Shown piece after piece: positions 1-7,551 of a DNA stretch of 16,503 bases. Both the position numbers and the translations under genes were made by a program. The notes beneath the pieces were generated by a model. The model was not told the origin of the DNA. It saw only the letters and a list, made by a program, of their open reading frames with translations, and did no database searches. How positions within the stretch are numbered: the first letter of the stretch is position 1; every line of letters starts with the position of its first letter. Source of the DNA: Candidatus Auribacterota bacterium (lineage in GTDB: Bacteria > Auribacterota > Tritonobacteria > UBA1439); NCBI GenBank assembly GCA_026391995.1, contig JAPLCY010000174.1:1-16503 (forward strand), read 5' to 3'.

Positions 1-1
1 A

Positions 2-172
2 GCCGAGCATATCCTGGTGGTGGATGAGATGCCGATCATGCCGATCTACTTCTATGTCTCGATCAACCTCTACAACGGCAACAGGATCGGCGGCATATTC
101 CCCAATCCGCTTGATGAACATCCGCTCAAGTATATATTTATAAAGTCTGCAGGGAGCACGGGTGTTTTATGA
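2..172 (+). CDS. Peptide-type ABC transporter substrate-binding protein, C-terminal end only
   Basis: Only the last 56 codons are in the window; the gene begins upstream of base 1. The readable tail contains EMPIMPIYFYVS near its middle and PLDEHPLKYIFIK near its end, the usual closing segment of family-5 (OppA/DppA-type) periplasmic solute-binding proteins. These bind oligopeptides or similar solutes and deliver them to an inner-membrane permease. Its TGA stop (170-172) overlaps the ATG of the following permease gene by ATGA, which implies translational coupling and one transport operon. The family call rests on a short stretch plus this neighbour. The substrate cannot be told: family-5 proteins also bind nickel, murein peptides and some sugars. 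Confidence 0.8.
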   Translation, partial: AEHILVVDEMPIMPIYFYVSINLYNGNRIGGIFPNPLDEHPLKYIFIKSAGSTGVL

Positions 173-1104
173 TCGCATATATCATCAGGCGATTACTTTG
201 GATGATCCCCACGCTCTGGATCGTCGCCACGCTCGGCTTCCTGCTGATACGGGCGGCGCCGGGCGGCCCGTTCGACGCCGAGCGCAAGCTCCCCCCGAGC
301 ATCGAGAAGAACGTGAAGGCGAAGTTTCATTACGACGAGCCGCTCCACCGCCAATATCTCCGGTATATGTGGGGTCTCATCCGGCTCGACCTGGGGCCGT
401 CGCTCAAGCTCCAGGGAAGGAGCGTCAACGAGATCATCGCCCAGGCGCTGCCCTATTCGCTCGTTCTCGGGGGGTGTGCGCTGGGGTTGTCGATCGTGCT
501 CGGCGTCTTTTTCGGGACCTGCGCCGCCGCGCGCCAGAACGGGCCGCTCGATTACACGATGATGGTCATCGCGCTCGCGGGGATATCGATCCCGACGTTC
601 GTGATCGGGCCGCTCCTCATCATCCTCTTCGTCTTCGTCCTCCGCCTCCTCCCCGTCGCGGGGTGGGGGGGAGCCGGGCATCTCGTGATGCCGGTGATGA
701 CCCTGGCGGCTCCGTTCATCGCCTACATCGCGCGGCTCACACGGGCGGGGATGCTCGATGTGCTCAACCAGCCGTTTATCAGGGCGGCGCGCGCCAAGGG
801 CGTGGGTGAGGCGGGGATACTCTACCGGCACGCCTTGAAGGTGGCGATAGGGCCCGTCGTGACGTTCCGCGGGCCCGCGAGCGCCCAGATCCTGACCGGC
901 GCGGTGGTCGTCGAGAAGATATTCAATCTTCCCGGCCTCGGGCGGTTCTTTGTCAACAGCGCCTTTAACCGGGATCACACCGTCGCGCTCGGGGTCGCCA
1001 TCCTCTACTGCGCGATGCTGCTCCTGTTCAATCTGCTGGTGGATATCTCATACGCGTATCTCGATCCGCGTATTCGCTACGACGAGGGGGAGGGGGGGGG
1101 ATGA
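169..1104 (+). CDS. oppB: ABC transporter permease, OppB type
   Basis: Inner-membrane permease subunit of a peptide/nickel-type ABC importer, 311 aa, the usual OppB/DppB length. It opens with MIAYIIRRLLWMIPTL, the typical first membrane helix, and has about six hydrophobic spans. The cytoplasmic ATPase-coupling (EAA) loop lies at about residues 205-225, starting RAARAKGVGEAG. The GPASAQILTGAVVVEKIF and PGLGRFFVNSAFNRD motifs and the LDPRIRY end match OppB more than DppB. The start is the ATG inside the ATGA overlap with the binding-protein stop. After LDPRIRY the protein carries a short DEGEGGG tail, whose codons double as the purine-rich ribosome-binding site of the next gene. Normally an OppC permease follows; here a ROK kinase does. 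The family call is firm; the substrate is unknown. Confidence 0.93.
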   Translation: MIAYIIRRLLWMIPTLWIVATLGFLLIRAAPGGPFDAERKLPPSIEKNVKAKFHYDEPLHRQYLRYMWGLIRLDLGPSLKLQGRSVNEIIAQALPYSLVLGGCALGLSIVLGVFFGTCAAARQNGPLDYTMMVIALAGISIPTFVIGPLLIILFVFVLRLLPVAGWGGAGHLVMPVMTLAAPFIAYIARLTRAGMLDVLNQPFIRAARAKGVGEAGILYRHALKVAIGPVVTFRGPASAQILTGAVVVEKIFNLPGLGRFFVNSAFNRDHTVALGVAILYCAMLLLFNLLVDISYAYLDPRIRYDEGEGGG

Positions 1105-2036
1105 TGAGGCGTTGCGCTATCGGTGTGGATATCGGCGGCACCACGGCCAAACTGGCCCTCGTGACCGAGAGGGCGGCAATAGTTGCGCGGGCGACGGTGG
1201 ATGTGGGGCCCCGGGCTCACCCGGAGGAGGTGTTGCGGGAGATCGCCGGGGCCGCCATGGGTCTCGCGGGGAACGCGCCCGTGGCGGGGATGGGGATCGG
1301 CTGTGCCGGCTGCGTGGACCACCGCAGCGGCGTGGTGCATTTCTCGCCCAACCTGCCGCGCTGGCGCGAGATCGGCGTCCGGTCATTCATGGAAAAGGCG
1401 ACGCGGATGCGCTGCATGGTCGACAACGACGTGAATATGATGACGATGAGCGAGTTGCGCTACGGCGCGGCGCGCGGCGCCCGGAACGCCTGCTGCCTGA
1501 CGATCGGCACCGGCGTGGGCGGCGGGCTCGTCATTGACGGCCGTCTCTACCGCGGGAGCACGATGAGCGCCGGAGAGTTCGGCCATGTGACGGTGGATGC
1601 GGAGGGCTACCGGTGCGGCTGCGGCAATCGCGGCTGCGCGGAACGTTACCTTGGCCTGGCGGGGATCGTGCGGCTGGCCCGGCGAGCGATGGCGGGCAGA
1701 CGGAGCACCCTCAGCCGCGAGGGAAGGTTGACGCCCCGCCACATCGCCCTCGCCGCGAGGCGCGGCGATCCCGCGGCGAAGGCGGTCTGGCGGCGGGCGG
1801 GGTACTACCTCGGCGTGCTCCTTGTCGGGATTGTGAACGTCTTCGACCCCGATGTTATCGCGGTCGGCGGCGGCATCGCCAACGCCGGCGAACTCCTGCT
1901 CGCACCGGCGCGACGCCTGGTCCGGGAACAAGCCCTTCCCGTTCCGGGACACCACGTGCGGATCGTGCGCGCGGCCCTGGGAGAAGACAGTGGCGCGATA
2001 GGGGCGGCGTCCGCGATATTCAGCGCGGATCCTTGA
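1101..2036 (+). CDS. ROK-family sugar kinase (glucokinase-like)
   Basis: Cytoplasmic ATP-dependent kinase of the ROK family, 311 aa, with no N-terminal helix-turn-helix, so an enzyme rather than a repressor. The phosphate-binding DIGGT is at residues 10-14, the catalytic Asp is D110 in NDVN, and the ROK zinc site is H162 (GEFGH) with C172, C174 and C179 (CGCGNRGC). A second glycine-rich nucleotide motif reads AVGGGIANAGE near residue 255. The start at 1101 overlaps the oppB stop by ATGA and has GGAGG at 1089-1093 with a 7-base spacer; ATG 1104 is also possible. ROK enzymes phosphorylate glucose, GlcNAc, ManNAc or related hexoses, and the sequence does not decide which. Coupling to a peptide-type importer suggests that the imported solute carries a sugar, for example a muropeptide or glycopeptide. 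That is inference. Confidence 0.92.
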   Translation: MMRRCAIGVDIGGTTAKLALVTERAAIVARATVDVGPRAHPEEVLREIAGAAMGLAGNAPVAGMGIGCAGCVDHRSGVVHFSPNLPRWREIGVRSFMEKATRMRCMVDNDVNMMTMSELRYGAARGARNACCLTIGTGVGGGLVIDGRLYRGSTMSAGEFGHVTVDAEGYRCGCGNRGCAERYLGLAGIVRLARRAMAGRRSTLSREGRLTPRHIALAARRGDPAAKAVWRRAGYYLGVLLVGIVNVFDPDVIAVGGGIANAGELLLAPARRLVREQALPVPGHHVRIVRAALGEDSGAIGAASAIFSADP

Positions 2037-2043
2037 CTGATAT

Positions 2044-2097
2044 AAAAATATTAAGCAGTAAAAAAATATTGGCTCGCCCCATCCCCTTTGTTATGAT
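2044..2097 (+). promoter_or_regulatory. Likely sigma70-type promoter of lptD with AT-rich upstream element
   Basis: In the 109-base gap before lptD, TTGGCT (2069-2074, 4 of 6 to the -35 consensus) is followed after exactly 17 bases by TATGAT (2092-2097, 5 of 6 to the -10 consensus). Just upstream, two copies of AAAAATATT (2044-2052 and 2062-2070) lie 18 bases apart in an A/T block that looks like an UP element. Transcription would start near 2104, giving a leader of about 40 bases. The elements are read by eye and not tested. The organism's sigma factors may prefer other sequences. Confidence 0.6.
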
Positions 2098-2145
2098 GTG
2101 CCCTGCCTCGCATGGGGTACCCTTAGGCATGTTTCGGGAGGTTCG

Positions 2146-4701
2146 ATGACTCGCCCGCGTATAATCGCCCAGCTACTCATTATCATCTGCGGCTGTGTGC
2201 TCGTGGTCCCCGCTCTGCCCGCCGAGGAGAATGTCTCCGCCGATGTATCCCCGCAGGCCGTCGTGGTTGACGACAGCGCTGACGGCCAGCCGGAGGTCGC
2301 GGCCGAAGATGTCGCGGCTGATGAACCGGTCTCCGAAGAGGGAGTGACGCATGGCGAGGCGGCGGCCGCTGTGATAGAGGAAAACGAGTCCGACGAGCCC
2401 CCGTATTCGGCGAAGATCGAAGGGGAGGAGATCGAGGCGGAGGAGTCCGAGGCCGCGAGCGGCAAGACGGTCATCGACAAGACGCTCCCCCTCAAGGGTA
2501 AGAAGGGCGGCGGCGAATCCCTCCCGATCCAAGCCGACGCCGACAGCGTGGAGTTCGACCGCGAGCAGAACATCATCACCGGCACCGGGAACGCGGTCGT
2601 CAAGTACAAGGACGCGAAGCTCACCGCCGACAAGATCACCGTGTACATGGACACCAACGACGCCTATGCCGAGGGGAACGTGAGCCTCTTCCAGCAGGGG
2701 CAGTTCATCACCGGGAAAAACGTCCGCTATAATTTCCAGACCGGCCAGGGGAACATCACCGACTGCGACGCCTACGTCCAGCCCTGGTACGCGTACGGCA
2801 AGACAGTGCGGCGCATCTCCGAGGACGAGTACCAGATCGACAACGGCTACGTGACCACCTGCGACTATGTCAAACCCCACACCAGCATTCGCGCCAAGCG
2901 GATCTATATTTACCCCGGCGACAGCGTCGTGGCGCACAACGTGGTGTTCTACCTGTACGAGACGCCCGTTTTCTGGTCTCCCTACACCAAGTATTCGCTC
3001 ACCGATGACGAATCCCCCTACAACTTCGTCCCCGGGTTCAACACCGACTGGGGCTTCTTCATGTTGAGCGCCATCGATGTCTACAAGACCAAGTGCGTGC
3101 GCATCACCCCCCACGTCGACTACCGCAGCAAGCGGGGCCTCGGCATCGGCGTCACGATGGACCACGACCTGCCCAGCGCGCGCGCCGAGGGGGAGACCGT
3201 CTTTTACTACGCCCACGACCTTGATCCCGACTTCACCCTGAACTCCGACCCCGATATCAAGAACCGATACCGCGTGACCCTCGAGCACCAGCAGGACTTC
3301 TCGGAGGACACGAAGCTCACCATCAGTTTCAACAAGCAGAGCGACGAGGATTTTATCAACGAATTCTTCCGCGGGGAGTACGAGGACGAGATCCAGCGTG
3401 AGAACTATCTCGACGTCACAAAGGCGGCCGAGAAGTACCAGATCAGCCTGCGCGCCGAGCCGCGCTTTGACAAGTTCTACACCGTCATCCAGCGCCTGCC
3501 CGAGTTCAGTATCGACGCCGTGAACCAGAGGGTCGGCGACACGCCGTTCTTCTACGAGTCCAGGACCTCGATCACCAACTTCAATTATGTCTTCACCGAT
3601 GACCCGCTCACCGCCGACCAGGTCCAGGACGAGAAACCTGATCTCCCGATCCCGGACCCGATCAAGAGCATCAGGCTCGACAACTACCATGAGCTTTCAT
3701 ACCCCAAGAAGTATTTCAAATTCCTGAACCTGAAACCCTGGGCGGGGATCCGCGAGACGTTCTATTCCAGGGCCCCTTCGGATGCTTCAACACAGGTCCC
3801 CACGGGGGCGCTCTGGGACTCCGACGGCGACGGCGTCCAGGACCAGGTGATCGTGGAGGAGGTCCGCTCGGAGGAAAACCAGAATGTCTGGCGAGGCCTC
3901 TTCACCCTCGGCGCGCAGACCGACACGAAGATGTGGCGGACCTGGGAATATTACAACGAAACCCTCAAGATCAACAAGCTCAGGCACGTCTTCGAGCCGA
4001 CCCTGACCTACCAGTTTTACAGCAGGCCCACCAGGAGTTATCCCCAGAAGGTCTACCAGTTTGACGAGTACGATTTCTTCAACGAGACGAGCATGTTCAC
4101 CCTCGAGCTGCGGAACGCGCTGCAGACCAAGCGCGGAGAGGGTGATGACGTGGACCTCTTCGACGTGAAGGTGTACATCGACATGCTGACCAACAAGAGC
4201 AGCTATGACGGGTACAACCATCGCGCCTTCGTGGACGACCATTACTCATCCGCGGAGGTCACCGACGGTTTCGAGAAGCTCTTCAACGATGTTTTTGTCG
4301 ATGCCGAGTTCCGCCCGATAGACTGGCAGAAAGTGGATTTCGAGGCGTATATCAATCCGGTGAAGGGCAGGCTCGACGAGTTCAACACCGACTACTATGT
4401 CTATCGCAATGACATCGTCAGCCTGGCCCTCGGCCAGCGGTACCTGACCAGCGACAGCAACCTCTGGACCACGGAGTTCAACATCCAGCTCAACGACGAC
4501 TGGGCGGCGCGGACGTACCTCAGGTTCGAGGCCAGCGACGGAACCTTTGAAGAGGGCGAGTGGTCGCTCTTCAGGGATCTCCACGAGTGGGAGGCGGCGT
4601 TTACGATCAGGTACCGGGGGAGGAAGAAGTCGAGCGTCGGGTTCTACGTGCTCCTCTACCTGGATGCCTATCCCAATGTCCCCCTTGAGCTCAATTTCTA
4701 A
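2146..4701 (+). CDS. lptD: LPS-assembly outer-membrane protein LptD (OstA/Imp)
   Basis: Outer-membrane translocon that, with the lipoprotein LptE, inserts lipopolysaccharide into the outer leaflet; 851 aa. The ATG at 2146 follows CGGGAGG at 2135-2141 and begins a signal peptide (hydrophobic core LLIIICGCVLVV, cleavage near VPALPA). An earlier in-frame ATG at 2098 would spoil the signal peptide and would lie upstream of the inferred transcription start. Residues about 27-120 are a very acidic Glu/Asp/Ala-rich linker. The OstA/LptA-like periplasmic domain begins at about residue 126 (LPIQADADSVEFD, then TGTGNAVV and AYAEGNV). From about residue 330 to the end, alternating aromatic and charged strands form the LptD barrel, closing with PLELNF; a C-terminal Phe is the BAM recognition signal. 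I see no E. coli-like set of four conserved cysteines in the mature protein. The gene stands alone between a promoter and a hairpin. Confidence 0.9.
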   Translation: MTRPRIIAQLLIIICGCVLVVPALPAEENVSADVSPQAVVVDDSADGQPEVAAEDVAADEPVSEEGVTHGEAAAAVIEENESDEPPYSAKIEGEEIEAEESEAASGKTVIDKTLPLKGKKGGGESLPIQADADSVEFDREQNIITGTGNAVVKYKDAKLTADKITVYMDTNDAYAEGNVSLFQQGQFITGKNVRYNFQTGQGNITDCDAYVQPWYAYGKTVRRISEDEYQIDNGYVTTCDYVKPHTSIRAKRIYIYPGDSVVAHNVVFYLYETPVFWSPYTKYSLTDDESPYNFVPGFNTDWGFFMLSAIDVYKTKCVRITPHVDYRSKRGLGIGVTMDHDLPSARAEGETVFYYAHDLDPDFTLNSDPDIKNRYRVTLEHQQDFSEDTKLTISFNKQSDEDFINEFFRGEYEDEIQRENYLDVTKAAEKYQISLRAEPRFDKFYTVIQRLPEFSIDAVNQRVGDTPFFYESRTSITNFNYVFTDDPLTADQVQDEKPDLPIPDPIKSIRLDNYHELSYPKKYFKFLNLKPWAGIRETFYSRAPSDASTQVPTGALWDSDGDGVQDQVIVEEVRSEENQNVWRGLFTLGAQTDTKMWRTWEYYNETLKINKLRHVFEPTLTYQFYSRPTRSYPQKVYQFDEYDFFNETSMFTLELRNALQTKRGEGDDVDLFDVKVYIDMLTNKSSYDGYNHRAFVDDHYSSAEVTDGFEKLFNDVFVDAEFRPIDWQKVDFEAYINPVKGRLDEFNTDYYVYRNDIVSLALGQRYLTSDSNLWTTEFNIQLNDDWAARTYLRFEASDGTFEEGEWSLFRDLHEWEAAFTIRYRGRKKSSVGFYVLLYLDAYPNVPLELNF

Positions 4702-4705
4702 TCCC

Positions 4706-4740
4706 CCGCGCGCACGATCCCCTCTCGGGGATGCGCGCGG
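4706..4740 (+). terminator. Strong GC-rich hairpin just after lptD, possible terminator
   Basis: CCGCGCGCA (4706-4714) pairs perfectly with TGCGCGCGG (4732-4740). Inside it TCCCC (4718-4722) pairs with GGGGA (4727-4731) across a 4-base loop, leaving one 3-base bulge (CGA). The result is 14 base pairs starting five bases after the lptD stop. No T-run follows, so it is not a classic intrinsic terminator. It could act as a U-less terminator, a 3'-end stabiliser or a Rho pause site. A second, weaker hairpin (GCGCC-ACGC-GGCGC, 4778-4791) lies just before the ugd ribosome-binding site. Confidence 0.55.
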
Positions 4741-4814
4741 CGGCCCCTGTGCACGGATCTTATCACAGAACGCAGCAGCGCCACGCGGCGCGGGCGCGTA
4801 GATTGGAGGATGTA

Positions 4815-6107
4815 ATGAAAAAGGTGTGTATTATCGGTACCGGGTACGTCGGGCTCGTGACAGGCGCCTGCCTGGCGGATATGAAGAACAGGGTTGTCTG
4901 TGTCGACAACGACAGCGAGAAGGTGAAGATGCTCAAGCGCGGGAAGGTGCCGATCTACGAGCCCGGCCTGGACGAGATCATCCGCCGCAACACCGCGGCG
5001 AAACGCCTCTCCTTCACGACGAACATCGCGGAAGGGGTGAAGTCGTCGGAGATCATCTTCATCGCCGTCAGCACACCGCCGAAGGCGGACGGGACCGCGG
5101 ACCTGAGCTCCGTGGCGATCGTGGCCCGGTCGGTGGCCGAGAGCATGGACGGTTACCGGCTCATCGTGGACAAGAGCACCGTGCCGGTGAAGACGGGAGA
5201 GAAGGTCGCGGAGACGATCAAGCGCTATAACAAGAAGAACGTGGATTTCGACGTCGCCTCCAATCCCGAGTTTCTCCGCGAGGGGTCGGCCGTGAACGAC
5301 ACCATGCACCCCGACCGCATCGTCATTGGCGTCTCCTCGAAACGGGCGGCGAAGATCCTCCGCGAGCTCTACGGGCCCCTGAAGGCGCCCGTGATCGAAA
5401 CCGACATCAAGTCGGCCGAGATCATCAAGCACGCCTCAAACTCGTTCCTGGCCCTGAAGATATCCTTCTCCAACGCCCTGGCCCAGATCTGCGAACTCGC
5501 CGGCGCCAACGTCATGGAGGTGGTCCAGGGGATGGGGCTGGACCGCAGGATAGGCAGGGCGTTCCTGAACGCCGGAATCGGGTACGGCGGTTCCTGCTTC
5601 CCTAAAGATGTGGCGGCCTTCATCAAGATCGCCGAGGAGATGGGGTACGATTTCGAGCTTCTCAAGCTCGTCGAGGAGATCAACCGCGAACAGCGGGTCC
5701 GCTTTGTAAAGAAGATAGAGGAGACGATCTGGATCGTCAAGGACAAGACGATCGGCATCCTGGGGCTCGCCTTCAAACCGAACACCGACGACATGCGGAG
5801 CGCGCCCTCCCTTGACATCATCGCCCGGCTCCAGCACGAAGGGGCCTCAATCAGGGTGTACGATCCGCAAGCGATGGGGGTTGCACGCGGAATGATCAAG
5901 GGGGTGAAGTTCTGCAAAAACGCATACGAGGTGGCGCAGGGGAGCGACGCCCTCGCGATCGTGACCGAGTGGGATGAGTTCAAGGGCCTCAACCTCGACC
6001 GGTTGCGGAAGATCATGAACCATCCGATCGTGATCGACGGCCGGAATATATTTGATCCCGCGGTGATGGAGGGGAAGGGGTTCATCTATAAGAGCATTGG
6101 GAGATGA
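4815..6107 (+). CDS. ugd: UDP-glucose 6-dehydrogenase
   Basis: Cytoplasmic NAD-dependent oxidase of UDP-glucose to UDP-glucuronate, 430 aa, full length for the family. The N-terminal Rossmann motif GTGYVG is at residues 8-13, with a downstream Asp in VCVDND. The central domain has PEFLREGSA, the KHASNSFLA region and the catalytic cysteine C261 in GYGGSCFPKD. The C-terminal UDP-binding domain has GLAFKPNTDDMRSAPS. The ATG at 4815 has GGAGG at 4805-4809 with a 5-base spacer; upstream in-frame ATGs lie in non-coding hairpin sequence. It is the first gene of a tight nucleotide-sugar run: the next gene starts at or next to its stop. The product feeds glucuronate, galacturonate or pentose residues into a surface glycan. 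The family assignment is firm. Confidence 0.95.
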   Translation: MKKVCIIGTGYVGLVTGACLADMKNRVVCVDNDSEKVKMLKRGKVPIYEPGLDEIIRRNTAAKRLSFTTNIAEGVKSSEIIFIAVSTPPKADGTADLSSVAIVARSVAESMDGYRLIVDKSTVPVKTGEKVAETIKRYNKKNVDFDVASNPEFLREGSAVNDTMHPDRIVIGVSSKRAAKILRELYGPLKAPVIETDIKSAEIIKHASNSFLALKISFSNALAQICELAGANVMEVVQGMGLDRRIGRAFLNAGIGYGGSCFPKDVAAFIKIAEEMGYDFELLKLVEEINREQRVRFVKKIEETIWIVKDKTIGILGLAFKPNTDDMRSAPSLDIIARLQHEGASIRVYDPQAMGVARGMIKGVKFCKNAYEVAQGSDALAIVTEWDEFKGLNLDRLRKIMNHPIVIDGRNIFDPAVMEGKGFIYKSIGR

Positions 6108-6108
6108 T

Positions 6109-7524
6109 GTGAAATCGAAAATCCCAAATCCTCCCTCGAACCCGCCCTTCGTCCCGAGCCCTAAGCACGGGCTCAAGGTCGAGGGAAGGGCCTCGGGACC
6201 GAAGGGCAAATCCCGACATGCGGGGTTAAGGGAAAAGATAGAGCGGAGAAGGGCGCGGGTGGCGATTCTCGGCCTCGGCTATGTCGGCCTGCCCCTCGCC
6301 ATCGAGTTTGCGAAGGCCGGCTTCCCCGTGATCGGCATCGAGATCGATCCCGCCAGGGTGGGCATGCTACGGCGGGGCAGGTCGTACGTTCAGGATGTGC
6401 CCTCGACCGAGCTTGCCCCCCTTATCCATGACCGCCGCCTCGTGCCCACGGGGGAGTGCGACAGGCTTGCCGGCGCAGACGTGGTGATCATCTGTGTCCC
6501 GACGCCGCTGCGCAAGACCAAGGACCCCGATCTTTCCTATATCGTTCGCGCGGTTGAAGAGATCGCGCGCTTCCGGCGCCGGCGGCAGCTGATCGTCCTC
6601 GAAAGCACCACCTACCCCGGCACCTGCGACGAACTCATCCTTCCATTTCTCGAGAAGGACGGGGCCGCGGTGGGGCGTGATTTCTTCCTCGCGTTTTCTC
6701 CGGAGCGCGTCGATCCCGGCAACCCGCGCTACGGCACGAAGAATATACCGAAGATCATCGGGGGCATAACGAGACAATGCACGGCGCTCGCCGGACTTCT
6801 GTACGGGCAGGTCATCGAGAAGGTGCACCCGGTCTCCTCGACCCGCGTCGCGGAGATGGCCAAGCTGCTCGAGAACACCTTTCGTAGCGTCAATATCGCC
6901 ATGGTCAACGAGATGGCGCTCATCTGCGACCGCATGGGGATCGATGTCTGGGAGGTGATCCGGGCCGCGGCGACGAAGCCGTTCGGATTCATGCCGTTCT
7001 ACCCCGGGCCGGGGCTCGGGGGCCACTGCCTGCCGATCGATCCGCTCTACCTCTCCTGGAAGGCGCGGGTGCACAACTTCGAGGCCCACCTGATCGAGAT
7101 CGCCGCGGAGATCAACGAGCGCATGCCGGAACACGTGCTCGGCCTCCTGCGGCGAACGCTCAACCGCCGCCGGCGCTGCGTGCGCGGAGCCCCCATCGCG
7201 GTGCTCGGCGTGGCGTACAAGCGCGACGTCGGCGATACGCGAGAGTCACCCGCGCTCGAAATAATGCGGATGCTCATTCGCGATGGCGCCCTCCTCAGCT
7301 ACGCGGACCCATATGTTCCGTCATTGGAGTGCGAGGGGAGGCGGTTGCGTGCGGCGCGGCTCACACCGGCGTTCCTGCGCCGCCAGGAGTGCGTGGTGAT
7401 TATCACCGATCACCGGGCATTCGATTACGAGGCGATCACCCGTCATGCGAAGGTGGTCGTGGATACCCGCAATGCGACACGCAATCTGCCGAGGGAATTG
7501 CGGAAGCGGGTGGTGACGCTCTAG
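6109..7524 (+). CDS. wbpA: UDP-N-acetylglucosamine 6-dehydrogenase, WbpA type, with unusual N-terminal extension
   Basis: NAD-dependent oxidation of UDP-GlcNAc to UDP-GlcNAcA, the first step toward amino-uronic sugars of O-antigen or capsule. From the GTG at 6109 the protein is 471 aa, about 35 more than WbpA. Rossmann GLGYVG is at residues 55-60, followed by ICVPTPLRKTKDPDLS, STTYPGTCDE and SPERVDPGN. The catalytic cysteine is C307 in GLGGHCLPIDP; WKAR follows, then GVAYKRDVGDTRESP. The GGHCLPIDP and PTPL signatures match WbpA rather than WecC or Ugd. Start choice is uncertain: GTG 6109 has GGGAG (6099-6103) at 5 bases; TTG 6097 overlaps ugd; GTG 6259 sits right at the Rossmann strand. Family homology seems to begin near LREKIERR (about 6226), where no start codon exists. 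Residues 1-40 are coded by palindromic repeat DNA. Confidence 0.87.
   Translation: MKSKIPNPPSNPPFVPSPKHGLKVEGRASGPKGKSRHAGLREKIERRRARVAILGLGYVGLPLAIEFAKAGFPVIGIEIDPARVGMLRRGRSYVQDVPSTELAPLIHDRRLVPTGECDRLAGADVVIICVPTPLRKTKDPDLSYIVRAVEEIARFRRRRQLIVLESTTYPGTCDELILPFLEKDGAAVGRDFFLAFSPERVDPGNPRYGTKNIPKIIGGITRQCTALAGLLYGQVIEKVHPVSSTRVAEMAKLLENTFRSVNIAMVNEMALICDRMGIDVWEVIRAAATKPFGFMPFYPGPGLGGHCLPIDPLYLSWKARVHNFEAHLIEIAAEINERMPEHVLGLLRRTLNRRRRCVRGAPIAVLGVAYKRDVGDTRESPALEIMRMLIRDGALLSYADPYVPSLECEGRRLRAARLTPAFLRRQECVVIITDHRAFDYEAITRHAKVVVDTRNATRNLPRELRKRVVTL
6112..6214. repeat. Palindromic repeat block at the ugd/wbpA junction
   Basis: GCCCTTCGTCCCGAG (6144-6158) and CTCGGGACCGAAGGGC (6192-6207) are inverted copies that differ by one bulged base. 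Nested inside, GAGCCC (6156-6161) pairs with GGGCTC (6169-6174) over a 7-base loop. CCCTCGA (6133-6139) and TCGAGGG (6179-6185) form another pair. CAAATCC occurs on each side (6125-6131 and 6207-6213). The element resembles an extragenic palindromic repeat, yet it lies in the reading frame upstream of the WbpA core without a stop codon. The same 12-mer GATTTGGGATTT, in the opposite orientation, recurs between sdhA and sdhB. Confidence 0.7.
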
Positions 7525-7551
7525 GATGCGCTATACAAGGGTGACGTGACA

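Noticed and set aside
2173..3690. A 505-codon open frame on the minus strand opposite lptD
   Set aside because: Its translation is repetitive Val/Leu/Gly/Asp with no family motif and it lies wholly opposite a convincing lptD; antisense frames stay open easily in GC-rich coding DNA.
4747..4768. CTGTG...CACAG inverted repeat before ugd that recalls a CRP site
   Set aside because: The half-sites are 12 bases apart rather than the 6 of TGTGA-N6-TCACA, and one half is imperfect.
6112..6214. CRISPR-like array because of repeated CAAATCC and palindromes
   Set aside because: There are only two short direct copies with no regular spacers; the structure is that of an extragenic palindromic repeat.
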